NCBI RefSeq assembly: GCF_003024195.1
Contig: NZ_KZ679039.1
Location: 598,285-662,284 of the forward strand
Length of the DNA stretch: 64,000 nucleotides
Reading direction: 5' to 3'
DNA from: Streptomyces dioscori
GTDB taxonomy: Bacteria; Actinomycetota; Actinomycetes; Streptomycetales; Streptomycetaceae
How positions within the stretch are numbered: the stretch's first letter is position 1; each line of letters opens with the position of its first letter. The notes below the pieces were generated by a model, which ran no database searches, was not told where the DNA came from, and saw only the letters and a program-made list of their open reading frames with translations. The translations under genes and the position numbers were made by a program. Shown one piece after another: positions 36,194 through 45,594 of the stretch.

Positions 36194-36573
36194 TGCTTTG
36201 TCCCCTTGTAGCCGTTTTGGTCGGTTACGTGCCCATCACCGTACATCTACGATCTAAGGAGATGAAAATATGACTCATTGCGAATCTAGCCCTGGACACC
36301 AATAAATGGAACGAAAAGGGTCTGAATGGGGCATAGCTTGTGATGAAACCTTGAGGGTCTGCCGCACGTGTCTGCACCGTGTCCGCGCCCTCACGTAGAG
36401 TGCCGAACGTGGCTCACCGCCCCGTAACTCTTTCGAGTGACCGTCGTTGAGTGTGCGAGGCGGTTGAAGGAACAAACGCTCGGGCAAGCGTCCGAGTCGG
36501 TCGACCGCACAGGTGACGATTTCGTACCAGCCTGGAGGCCCAAGGTGACGCGCATCAGCTGCGGAGGACGGCC
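36194..36573. other. Divergent whiD / bldM regulatory region
   Basis: 380 bp, the most AT-rich stretch of the window near 36240-36320 (AAGGAGATGAAAATATGACTC is shortened here to GATGAAAATATGACTC). An AAGGAG-ATGAAAATATGA string resembles a start site but stops at once. No protein gene is seen. The bldM side contains a BldN-type promoter at 36424-36451. The whiD promoter is not resolved; several TANNNT hexamers on the minus strand (TATTTT, TAGATG) are candidates. Confidence 0.6.
36424..36451 (+). promoter_or_regulatory. BldN-type promoter of bldM
   Basis: CGTAAC, exactly 16 bp, CGTTGA. This equals the reported consensus for the developmental ECF sigma factor BldN, whose known target is a bldM promoter. 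The predicted leader is about 115 nt. Confidence 0.9.
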
Positions 36574-37185
36574 ATGACATCCGTCCTCGTCTGCGACGAC
36601 TCCCCGCTTGCCCGAGAGGCGCTCCGCCGTGCGGTGGCGACCGTGCCCGGCGTAGAGCGCGTGACCACGGCGGCCAACGGCGAGGAAGTCCTCCGCCGCT
36701 GGGGTGCCGACCGTTCGGACCTGATTCTGATGGACGTACGCATGCCCGGTCTGGGCGGCGTGGAGACGGTCCGGCGGCTGCTGTCCGCCGACCCCGGTGC
36801 ACGCATCATCATGCTCACCGTGGCCGAGGACCTGGACGGTGTCGCCCTCGCGGTCGCCGCCGGCGCCCGCGGCTATCTCCACAAGGACGCCTCCCGCGCG
36901 GAACTGCGGGCGACCGTCACCCAGGCCCTCGCCGACCCGACCTGGCGGCTCGCGCCGCGCAGACTGCGGTCGGCAGAGATGGGTGCGGCGCCGACACTCA
37001 CCGCGCGCGAGATCCAGGTCCTGGAGGGCATGAGCCACGGCCGGTCGAACGCGGAGATCGGCCGTGAGCTGTTCCTCTCCGAGGACACGGTCAAGACGCA
37101 CGCACGCCGGCTCTTCAAGAAGCTCGGCGCCTCGGACCGCGCGCACGCGGTGGCGCTCGGATTCCGATGGGGCCTGGTCCGCTAG
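36574..37185 (+). CDS. bldM: Response regulator BldM
   Basis: 203 aa, ATG after GGAGGACGGCC. The receiver domain (about 1-118) has aspartate pair DD, the LILMDVRMPGLGG site and a HKDAS loop. The LuxR-type DNA-binding domain is at about 135-200 (LTAREIQVLEGMSHGRSNAEIGRELFLSEDTVKTHARRLFKKLG). BldM is an atypical response regulator that activates aerial-hyphae and sporulation genes as a homodimer or with WhiI. The BldN promoter and whiD neighbour support the assignment. A MITE-like element begins at the stop codon. Confidence 0.96.
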   Translation: MTSVLVCDDSPLAREALRRAVATVPGVERVTTAANGEEVLRRWGADRSDLILMDVRMPGLGGVETVRRLLSADPGARIIMLTVAEDLDGVALAVAAGARGYLHKDASRAELRATVTQALADPTWRLAPRRLRSAEMGAAPTLTAREIQVLEGMSHGRSNAEIGRELFLSEDTVKTHARRLFKKLGASDRAHAVALGFRWGLVR

Positions 37186-37371
37186 GTCCTGTCTCCCCGA
37201 TCTTCGCGGGCGCACGACGCCACAGCGACATCAGCCGCTCCGCGGCGGGCGGCACCTCGCCGCACGGCCGCATCACCCAAGTACGTCCAGTACGAGGGCG
37301 ATGCGGCCGCACGCCGATGCACCGCACCGGACGTCGCGCGCTGATCCGCGAAGATCGGGGAGACAGGACCT
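37184..37371. mobile_element. 188-bp MITE-like element with 26-bp perfect terminal inverted repeats
   Basis: Arms 37184-37209 and 37346-37371 are exact inverted copies beginning AGGTCCTGTC. The interior has a nested CGGCCGCATC / GATGCGGCCG inverted repeat around 37268-37315. If the ends are set two bases in, the flanks read CTAG and CTGG, a possible imperfect 4-bp target duplication. There is no room for a transposase. The left end is formed by the bldM TAG stop. Confidence 0.75.
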
Positions 37372-37554
37372 GGGTGGACCGCCGCGGGGGTCCGGGTTTC
37401 CCCGCCTGCCGAAAGGCCGGCGGGACCGGGCCCGACAGGGGATGGAACGGGGCCGTTCGGGTACCCGATCCCCGTTTCCCGGCGGATGCCGCATCCTTGA
37501 GGTGTGGAGTTCCTCGGGAACAAGTCGGTCGAGCGGGAGGGGAGGGCGCAGGAG

Positions 37555-38232
37555 ATGAGTTCCGGCGCACCTGCTCATAACGCTTCGGTGCACAACTACG
37601 GACGCGGTGCCACGGAACGAACGACGCCAAGGCACCATGGACCGATGCGTGACGACGAGGCGGCTAATGCCCATGGGGCGATTGGTGCGCTCGTCCACCG
37701 CGCGGTCGAGGGCGACGAGCAGGCCACACACGACCTCCTCGCCCATGTCCACCCGCTCGCCATCCGCTACTGCCGTACGCGGCTGTCCCGGCTTCCGGGA
37801 GACGCGCGGCACTTCGTGGAGGACCTGGCGCAGGAGGTCTGCGTGGCGGTGCTGCTCGCACTGCCGCGCTACAAGGACACCGGGCGCCCCTTCGAGGCCT
37901 TCGTCTTCGCCATCGCAGGTCACAAGGTGGCCGACCTGCAGCGGGCCGCGATGCGGCACCCCGGTTCGACGGCCGTGCCGTCGGACGAGATGCCCGAGCG
38001 GCCGGACGACTCGCTCGGCCCCGAGGAGCGCGCCCTGCTCAGCAGCGACGCCGAGTGGGCGAAGAAGCTCATGGCCAACCTCCCCGAGAACCAGCGGGAA
38101 CTGCTGCTGCTGCGCATCGCGGTGGGCCTCACGGCCGAGGAGACCGGACAGATGTTGGGAATGTCACCCGGCGCGGTCCGGGTCGCCCAGCACCGGGCGC
38201 TCAGTCGCCTGCGGGCCCTGGCGGAGCAGTAG
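37555..38232 (+). CDS. shbA: ECF sigma factor, probably ShbA
   Basis: 225 aa from ATG 37555 ([16 protein letters not shown]) behind GGAGGGGAGG; ATG 37645 is a shorter alternative. Sigma region 2 ([36 protein letters not shown]) and region 4 ([45 protein letters not shown]) are complete. Position between bldM and guaB fits the ECF factor ShbA that transcribes the principal sigma gene hrdB in streptomycetes; the name is from memory of gene order and less certain than the family. Confidence 0.75.
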   Translation: MSSGAPAHNASVHNYGRGATERTTPRHHGPMRDDEAANAHGAIGALVHRAVEGDEQATHDLLAHVHPLAIRYCRTRLSRLPGDARHFVEDLAQEVCVAVLLALPRYKDTGRPFEAFVFAIAGHKVADLQRAAMRHPGSTAVPSDEMPERPDDSLGPEERALLSSDAEWAKKLMANLPENQRELLLLRIAVGLTAEETGQMLGMSPGAVRVAQHRALSRLRALAEQ

Positions 38233-40040
<1,808 letters not shown>

Positions 40041-40143
40041 CGGCGACACGGTCGGGGGCGGTCTCGGGGACTCCGGGACCGCCCCCGCCGTGCGTGTCGG
40101 GGATACTGGAACGCGCAGAACCGAAGAGGGAAAGGCCACACAC

Positions 40144-41268
40144 GTGACTGAGATCGAGATCGGGCGCGGCAAGCGCGGCCGCCGGGCGTACGCCTTCGAC
40201 GACATCGCCGTCGTCCCGAGCCGCCGTACGCGCGACCCGAAGGAGGTCTCGATCGCCTGGCAGATCGACGCCTACCGCTTCGAGCTGCCGTTCCTGGCGG
40301 CTCCCATGGACTCGGTGGTCTCCCCGGCGACCGCCATCCGCATCGGGGAGCTGGGCGGCCTGGGCGTCCTCAACCTCGAAGGCCTGTGGACGCGGCACGA
40401 GGACCCGCAGTCGCTCCTCGACGAGATCGTGGAGCTGGACGCGGAGACCGCGACCCGCCGCCTCCAGGAGATCTACGCGGCTCCCATCAAGGAGGAGCTG
40501 ATCGGGCTGCGCATCAAGGAGGTGCGCGACTCGGGCGTGGTCACCGCCGCCGCGCTCTCGCCGCAGCGCACCGCGCAGTTCTCCAAGGCCGTCGTGGACG
40601 CGGGCGTCGACATCTTCGTCATCCGCGGTACGACGGTCTCGGCGGAGCACGTCTCCGGCGCCTCCGAGCCGCTGAACCTGAAGCAGTTCATCTACGAGCT
40701 GGACGTCCCGGTCATCGTCGGCGGCTGCGCCACGTACACGGCGGCGCTGCACCTGATGCGTACCGGCGCGGCCGGTGTCCTGGTGGGCTTCGGCGGCGGC
40801 GCCGCGCACACCACGCGCAACGTGCTCGGCATCCAGGTCCCGATGGCCACCGCCGTCGCGGATGTGGCCGCCGCCCGCCGCGACTACATGGACGAGTCCG
40901 GCGGCCGGTACGTGCACGTGATCGCGGACGGCGGGGTCGGCTGGTCCGGCGACCTGCCCAAGGCGATCGCCTGCGGCGCCGACTCGGTGATGATGGGCTC
41001 CCCGCTCGCCCGCGCGACGGACGCGCCCGGCCGCGGCCACCACTGGGGCATGGAGGCCGTCAACGAGGAACTGCCGCGCGGCAAGAAGGTCGACCTCGGC
41101 ACCGTCGGCACGATCGAGGAAGTCCTGCTGGGCCCCTCGCACACCCCCGACGGCTCCATGAACTTCTTCGGCGCCCTGCGCCGCGCGATGGCCACGACCG
41201 GCTACAGCGAACTGAAGGAGTTCCAGCGCGTCGAGGTCACGGTGGCGGACTCGCAGCACAAGCGCTGA
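40144..41268 (+). CDS. guaB3: GuaB3-type IMP dehydrogenase-related protein
   Basis: 374 aa from GTG 40144 (GAGGGAAAGG upstream). It lacks CBS domains. The TIM-barrel phosphate motifs are present (VIADGGVGWSGDLPKAIACGADSVMMGSPLA), but the catalytic-loop Cys is replaced: GGGAAHTTRNVLG instead of GSICTTR. Actinobacterial GuaB3 proteins are conserved next to guaB. Some GuaB3 proteins in other phyla are active IMP dehydrogenases, but loss of the Cys argues against the usual chemistry here. A strong terminator follows. Confidence 0.88.
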   Translation: MTEIEIGRGKRGRRAYAFDDIAVVPSRRTRDPKEVSIAWQIDAYRFELPFLAAPMDSVVSPATAIRIGELGGLGVLNLEGLWTRHEDPQSLLDEIVELDAETATRRLQEIYAAPIKEELIGLRIKEVRDSGVVTAAALSPQRTAQFSKAVVDAGVDIFVIRGTTVSAEHVSGASEPLNLKQFIYELDVPVIVGGCATYTAALHLMRTGAAGVLVGFGGGAAHTTRNVLGIQVPMATAVADVAAARRDYMDESGGRYVHVIADGGVGWSGDLPKAIACGADSVMMGSPLARATDAPGRGHHWGMEAVNEELPRGKKVDLGTVGTIEEVLLGPSHTPDGSMNFFGALRRAMATTGYSELKEFQRVEVTVADSQHKR

Positions 41269-41306
41269 CGCGACGCCGCGCTCGGCCTGAGCCGACGAAC
41301 GACGAG

Positions 41307-41345
41307 GGGCCCGGTCACTCACAAGGGTGAGTGACCGGGCCCTTT
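41307..41345 (+). terminator. Strong rho-independent terminator after guaB3
   Basis: Perfect 16-bp stem GGGCCCGGTCACTCAC with AAGG loop, then TTT. Confidence 0.92.
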
Positions 41346-41592
41346 CGCGTGCCCGCGCATCCGAACGGCCCTGGTGGGGCGCGTTTCGCGTTCAGGGGGC
41401 GCACGGTTGCCTTTGCGCCGAATGGGCGGGAAACGGCCGTGTCGAGGCGATAGCGTCCGTGTTCGGCGCTCCAGTTGTGTGGGCGCCCCCTTCCAAGGAC
41501 ATCGTTCCGGACCCCGGCCCTCGGGGCCCGGCCCGAGTTCCAGCCGAGCCGCCTACCGGGTCTCTGGGTGGCGTCGTGGAAGGGGGCCGCCC

Positions 41593-41688
41593 ATGGGCCG
41601 CCACCGCAAGCCCACCCGCTGGGACCGGATCCGTCTGCGGACGGTGAAGTGCCGGAGGAGGTGGATTCTGCGGATTTTCGGATGGTGA
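41593..41688 (+). CDS. Putative 31-aa Arg/Trp-rich small protein
   Basis: ATG 41593 follows GGAAGGGGG at a good distance and runs to TGA 41686-41688. The sequence begins MGRHRKPTRWDRIRL and ends RRRWILRIFGW; it is strongly cationic with three Trp. The last nine codons recur in the second copy of the tandem unit as RWILWIPGW followed by TGA, though no clear start remains there. It ends about 50 bp before a terminator hairpin. It could be a real small membrane-active or nucleic-acid-binding peptide, or a chance frame in an RNA gene. Confidence 0.35.
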   Translation: MGRHRKPTRWDRIRLRTVKCRRRWILRIFGW

Positions 41689-41736
41689 GCGGCCGCCCCC
41701 ACAACAACTAGGGGCGGACACTCCGTAACCCATCTA

Positions 41737-41779
41737 GGAGCCTGCCGCAGTGACCCCTGCGGTGGGCTCCACCTTTTTT
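41737..41779 (+). terminator. Terminator of unit A
   Basis: GGAGCC-TG-CCGCAG stem pairing with CTGCGG-TG-GGCTCC, followed by ACCTTTTTTG. Confidence 0.88.
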
Positions 41780-41900
41780 GCACGGTACCGGATACGGCCG
41801 ACGAACGGCACGGCACCGCGGGAGGTGGATCCTGTGGATTCCAGGATGGTGAGCGGCCGTCCCCACATCAACTAGGGGCGGACACTCCGTAACCCATCTA

Positions 41901-41940
41901 GGAGCCTGCCGCAGACCCCCTGCGGTGGGCTCCACCTGTT
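41901..41940 (+). terminator. Terminator of unit B
   Basis: Same stem as unit A (GGAGCCTGCCGCAG / CTGCGGTGGGCTCC) with a slightly different loop, followed by ACCTGTTTCTG, a weaker T-run. Confidence 0.82.
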
Positions 41941-42012
41941 TCTGTACGGTACCGGCGGTGGGTGTCGTTCGCCACCAGCGGCCGGGGCTTCGGAGGTGTC
42001 CCGCGCCCCCTT

Positions 42013-43218
42013 TCACAACCTGTGCGCCGCCCCCGTAGGAGTCGCTCCCCGGGTGTCCAGGAGGAGCTGAGCCTTCACCGAGAGGCCTTGCAGGTCGTAG
42101 GTGCGGTGTTGCTGGAGCAGGATCGTCAGGTCGGCGTCGGCTGCCGCCTCGTACAGGGAGTCCACCCGGGGGACCGGGCGGTCGAGGATGGACCAGGACG
42201 GGACGTGCGGGTCGTGGTAGCTGACGGCGGCGCCCAGTTCCATCAGGCGGGTCGCGATCTCCTGGGCGGGTGAGCCCTGCTGGTCGGCGTGGTCGGCCTT
42301 GTAGGTGACGCCGAGGAGCAGCACGCGCGCGCCGCGGGCCGACTTGCCGTGTTCGTTGAGGAGCGTGGCCGCGCGCTGGATGACGTACCGGGGCATGTGG
42401 TCGTTGACCTGTTGGGCCAGTTCGACCATGCGCAGGGAGCGGGTCCGCGGGCCCGCGAGGTCGCGGGGGACGGCGTGGCCGCCCACTCCGGGGCCGGGGC
42501 GGAAGGCCTGGAAGCCGAACGGCTTGGTCTCGGCGCAGCGGATGACGTCCCACAGGTCGACGCCGAGGTCGTGGCAGAGGACGGCCATCTCGTTGACCAG
42601 GGCGATGTTGACGTGCCGGTAGTTGGTCTCCAGGAGCTGCACGGTCTCCGCCTCGCGGGGGCCACGCGCGCGTACGACCTTGTCGGTGAGCCGGCCGTAG
42701 AACGCGGCGGCCGACTCCGTGCAGGCCGGGGTGAGCCCGCCGATGACCTTCGGGGTGTTGGCGGGGCCGTGGTCGCGGTTGCCGGGGTCCACCCGACTGG
42801 GTGAGTACGCGAGGTGGAAGTCGCGGCCCGCCCGGAGCCCCGAGCCCTCCTCCAGGAGCGGCCGGAGGAATTCCTCGGTCGTCCCCGGGTACACGGGGGA
42901 CTCCAGGATCACCGTGGTGTGCGGGCGCAGATGCGCGGCCAGGGTGCGGGCGGCGGAGGCCACCTGTCCCAGGTCGAGTGTCCCGTCCGCGCCGCGCGGG
43001 GTCGGAGCGCAGATGACGGCGGTGCGTACGCGGCCCAGCTCGGCCGGGTCCGTGGCCCGCCGGAATCCCGTGGACAGCATCCGGCGCAGGTCGGCCGCGG
43101 CCAGCGGCGCCGGGTCGCCGCACTCGTAGCCGAGGGTGGGGATACCGGTGGTGGCGGCGGCCCGGGCCAGGGGCAGGCCGAGCTGGCCGAGGCCGATGAC
43201 GGCGAGGTCTGCGGGCAT
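42013..43218 (-). CDS. Nucleotide-sugar (UDP-glucose/ManNAc-type) dehydrogenase-like protein
   Basis: 401 aa from the ATG at 43216-43218, with GGAAGGAC upstream. The N-terminal Rossmann motif is VIGLGQLGLPLA; ESPVYPGTTEEFL, LLETNYRHVNIALVNEMAVLC and RPGPGVGGHAVPRD are family segments; VTYKADHADQQGSP belongs to the C-terminal domain. In active enzymes the GGH motif is followed by the catalytic Cys; here it is Ala. Oxidation to a uronate is therefore doubtful, and the protein may have another role. It is divergent from glpD. Confidence 0.85.
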   Translation of the reverse strand: MPADLAVIGLGQLGLPLARAAATTGIPTLGYECGDPAPLAAADLRRMLSTGFRRATDPAELGRVRTAVICAPTPRGADGTLDLGQVASAARTLAAHLRPHTTVILESPVYPGTTEEFLRPLLEEGSGLRAGRDFHLAYSPSRVDPGNRDHGPANTPKVIGGLTPACTESAAAFYGRLTDKVVRARGPREAETVQLLETNYRHVNIALVNEMAVLCHDLGVDLWDVIRCAETKPFGFQAFRPGPGVGGHAVPRDLAGPRTRSLRMVELAQQVNDHMPRYVIQRAATLLNEHGKSARGARVLLLGVTYKADHADQQGSPAQEIATRLMELGAAVSYHDPHVPSWSILDRPVPRVDSLYEAAADADLTILLQQHRTYDLQGLSVKAQLLLDTRGATPTGAAHRL

Positions 43219-43517
43219 GGCGGTGGGCCGTCCTTCCCTGTAGCCGGAGTGGCAGTAGCCGGAGTGGGGTGAGGGCGCAAGCCCTGTGGACAGAACGGGC
43301 GAGCGCAATGTCAGACTAGGAGTAAATATGACCGATTTGCGGGATTGTTCGGTTGTGTTTCTCCGGAAGTCGCCGGGCCGGGCACCGAGAGTTGTCCACA
43401 GGCGGACCGCCGGTGGTGGCCGATGGCGGGCATCACGGTCAGAATTTGGGCATGGGGGATGTGAGCAGGGCCTCGCCGTACGGGTGAGCCCGGCGCGACA
43501 GACAGCTGGAGGCAACT
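43219..43517. other. Divergent region between nucleotide-sugar dehydrogenase-like gene and glpD
   Basis: 299 bp without a gene. Near the left end are two close copies of GTAGCCGGAGTG. An AT-rich patch (AGTAAATATGACCGATTTG, about 43321-43339) is the likely site of the promoters. GGAGGCAACT is the glpD ribosome-binding site. Confidence 0.5.
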
Positions 43518-45224
43518 GTGCGGACAGCGACACTGGGACCGGCGGAGCGCGCCGGGTCACTCGCGGCGATGGCCGAGCACGAACTGGACGTGCTCGTCGT
43601 AGGAGCGGGCGTGGTGGGCGCGGGCACCGCGTTGGACGCCGTGACCCGCGGCCTGTCCACCGGACTGGTCGAGGCGCGTGACTGGGCGTCGGGCACGTCG
43701 AGCCGGTCGAGCAAGCTGATCCACGGCGGCCTGCGCTATCTGGAGATGCTCGACTTCGCGCTCGTACGGGAGGCGCTGAAGGAGCGCGGGTTGCTCCTTG
43801 AGCGGCTCGCACCGCATCTCGTGAAGCCCGTGCCGTTCCTGTACCCCTTGCAGCACAAGGGCTGGGAGCGGCTGTACGCCGGATCGGGCGTCGCGCTCTA
43901 CGACGCGATGTCGATGGCGCGCGGCCACGGCCGCGGACTGCCCGTGCACCGGCACCTCTCACGGCGGCACGCGCTGCGCGTGGCCCCCGCGCTGAAGAAG
44001 GACGCCCTGGTCGGGGCGCTGCAGTACTACGACGCGCAGATGGACGACGCCCGCTATGTGGCGACCCTGGTGCGCACCTCGGCCGCGTACGGCGCGAAGG
44101 TCGCCAACCGCGCGCGGGTGACCGGCTTCCTGCGCGAGGGCGAGCGGGTCGTCGGTGCCAAGGTGCAGGACGTCGAGGGCGGCGGGGAGTACGAGATCCG
44201 CGCCAAGCAGGTCGTGAACGCCACCGGCGTGTGGACGGACGACACCCAGGCGATGGTCGGGGAGCGGGGCCAGTTCCACGTCCGGGCCTCCAAGGGCATC
44301 CATCTGGTCGTACCGAAGGACCGGATCACCTCGTCGAGCGGGCTGATCCTGCGCACCGAGAAGTCCGTGCTGTTCGTGATCCCCTGGGGCCGGCACTGGA
44401 TCGTGGGCACCACGGACACCGAGTGGGACCTCGACAAGGCGCACCCGGCGGCGTCCAGCGCCGACATCGACTACGTGCTGGAGCACGTGAACGCGGTCCT
44501 GGCGGTCCCGCTGACCCGCGACGACGTACAGGGCGTGTACGCGGGACTGCGGCCGCTGCTCGCCGGCGAGTCGGAGGCCACGAGCAAGCTGTCGCGCGAG
44601 CACACCGTGGCGCATCCGGCGCCCGGGCTCGTGGTCGTGGCGGGCGGCAAGTACACGACGTACCGCGTGATGGCCAAGGACGCCGTGGACGAGGCGGTGC
44701 ACGGCCTCGACCAGCGGGTCGCCGAGTGCGTCACCGAGGACATCCCCCTGGTCGGCGCCGAGGGCTACCGGGCCCTGTGGAACGCGCGAGCGCGGATCGC
44801 CGCCAGGACCGGCCTGCACGTGGTGCGCGTGGAGCACCTGCTGAACCGGTACGGATCACTCGCCGAGGAGGTCCTCGACCTCATCGCCGCCGACCAGACA
44901 CTGGGCGATCCGCTGCCGGCGGCCGACGACTACCTGCGCGCCGAGATCGTCTACGCCGCCTCGCACGAGGGGGCGCGGCATCTGGACGACGTGCTGACGC
45001 GGCGCACGCGCATCTCGATCGAGACCTTCGACCGGGGCACCCGCAGCGCCCGGGAGGCCGCCGAGCTGATGGCGCCGGTGCTCGGCTGGGACAAGGACCA
45101 GATCGAGCGAGAGATCGAGCACTACCAGAAGCGCGTCGAGGCGGAACGGGAGTCGCAGCGCCAGCCGGACGACCTGACGGCCGACGCGGCGCGGCTGGGA
45201 GCGCCGGACATCGTGCCGCTGTAG
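43518..45224 (+). CDS. glpD: Glycerol-3-phosphate dehydrogenase (FAD)
   Basis: 568 aa from GTG 43518 after GGAGG. FAD-binding DVLVVGAGVVGAGTALDAVTRG, SSRSSKLIHGGLRYLE, NATGVWTDD, GRHWIVGTTDTEWD and VVVAGGKYTTYRVMAKDAVDEAV are the class hallmarks; the C-terminal helical domain is present. It oxidises sn-glycerol-3-phosphate to dihydroxyacetone phosphate at the membrane, passing electrons to quinone. It is monocistronic here. The C-terminal 25 residues are polar. Confidence 0.96.
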   Translation: MRTATLGPAERAGSLAAMAEHELDVLVVGAGVVGAGTALDAVTRGLSTGLVEARDWASGTSSRSSKLIHGGLRYLEMLDFALVREALKERGLLLERLAPHLVKPVPFLYPLQHKGWERLYAGSGVALYDAMSMARGHGRGLPVHRHLSRRHALRVAPALKKDALVGALQYYDAQMDDARYVATLVRTSAAYGAKVANRARVTGFLREGERVVGAKVQDVEGGGEYEIRAKQVVNATGVWTDDTQAMVGERGQFHVRASKGIHLVVPKDRITSSSGLILRTEKSVLFVIPWGRHWIVGTTDTEWDLDKAHPAASSADIDYVLEHVNAVLAVPLTRDDVQGVYAGLRPLLAGESEATSKLSREHTVAHPAPGLVVVAGGKYTTYRVMAKDAVDEAVHGLDQRVAECVTEDIPLVGAEGYRALWNARARIAARTGLHVVRVEHLLNRYGSLAEEVLDLIAADQTLGDPLPAADDYLRAEIVYAASHEGARHLDDVLTRRTRISIETFDRGTRSAREAAELMAPVLGWDKDQIEREIEHYQKRVEAERESQRQPDDLTADAARLGAPDIVPL

Positions 45225-45594
45225 GGGCCCCGCCCGGCCAACTCGGCAGCGGGCAGCGGCCGGTGTCCGCCGGTGCCTGCCGCCGAAAGCAGCCTGGTGG
45301 ACGGCCTGTTGCGCCAATACGTCCGCGGCCGGGCCTTTCGTGGTGGCTTTCACGTGAGTGAAGTGGGTACCCGCTACGGAGCTGTTGAAGAAGGCACGAC
45401 CCCCGGCGGTGGCAGCGAGATCCTTCCTTGTCGCAGCTCATGACGGGGGAGGAGCCGGGCCGAGGGGCAGGAGGGGAACGGATGGGGGGCGGTTCGGGGA
45501 AGCATTGCTTCCAGGAGGGGCACCCGGGGCATCGGACGGTCCCCGGGTGGGTGACAATGGAGGCTCTGTCAGGGCGGGTTGCATGAGGGGACGC
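45225..45594. other. Upstream region of the kinase cluster with nested palindromes
   Basis: 370 bp. It contains GGAAGCA-T-TGCTTCC (45498-45512) and CACCCGGGG / CCCCGGGTG (45521-45529, 45541-45549). An open frame crosses it but has no homology and lacks codon bias near the kinase. Putative operators for the kinase genes; no promoter hexamers stand out. Confidence 0.45.

Larger units (their letters stand above)
41624..41955 (+). repeat. Tandem duplication, period about 163-164 bp
   Basis: Unit A from about 41624 and unit B from about 41787, each running from GACCGGAT/TACCGGAT through GGTGGAT, GATGGTGAGCGGCCG and a long identical block to a terminator and GGTACCGG. The best-conserved part (about 41709-41746 versus 41873-41910, CTAGGGGCGGACACTCCGTA and onward) lies after the small ORF, in untranslated sequence. 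Confidence 0.85.

Noticed and set aside
36240..36275. Possible small gene at the AAGGAG..ATG string between whiD and bldM
   Set aside because: The frame closes within a few codons (ATGAAAATATGA); it is more likely part of the AT-rich promoter region.
45358..45594. N-terminal extension of kinase 1
   Set aside because: No codon bias or homology; GAGGGG directly precedes the ATG at 45595.
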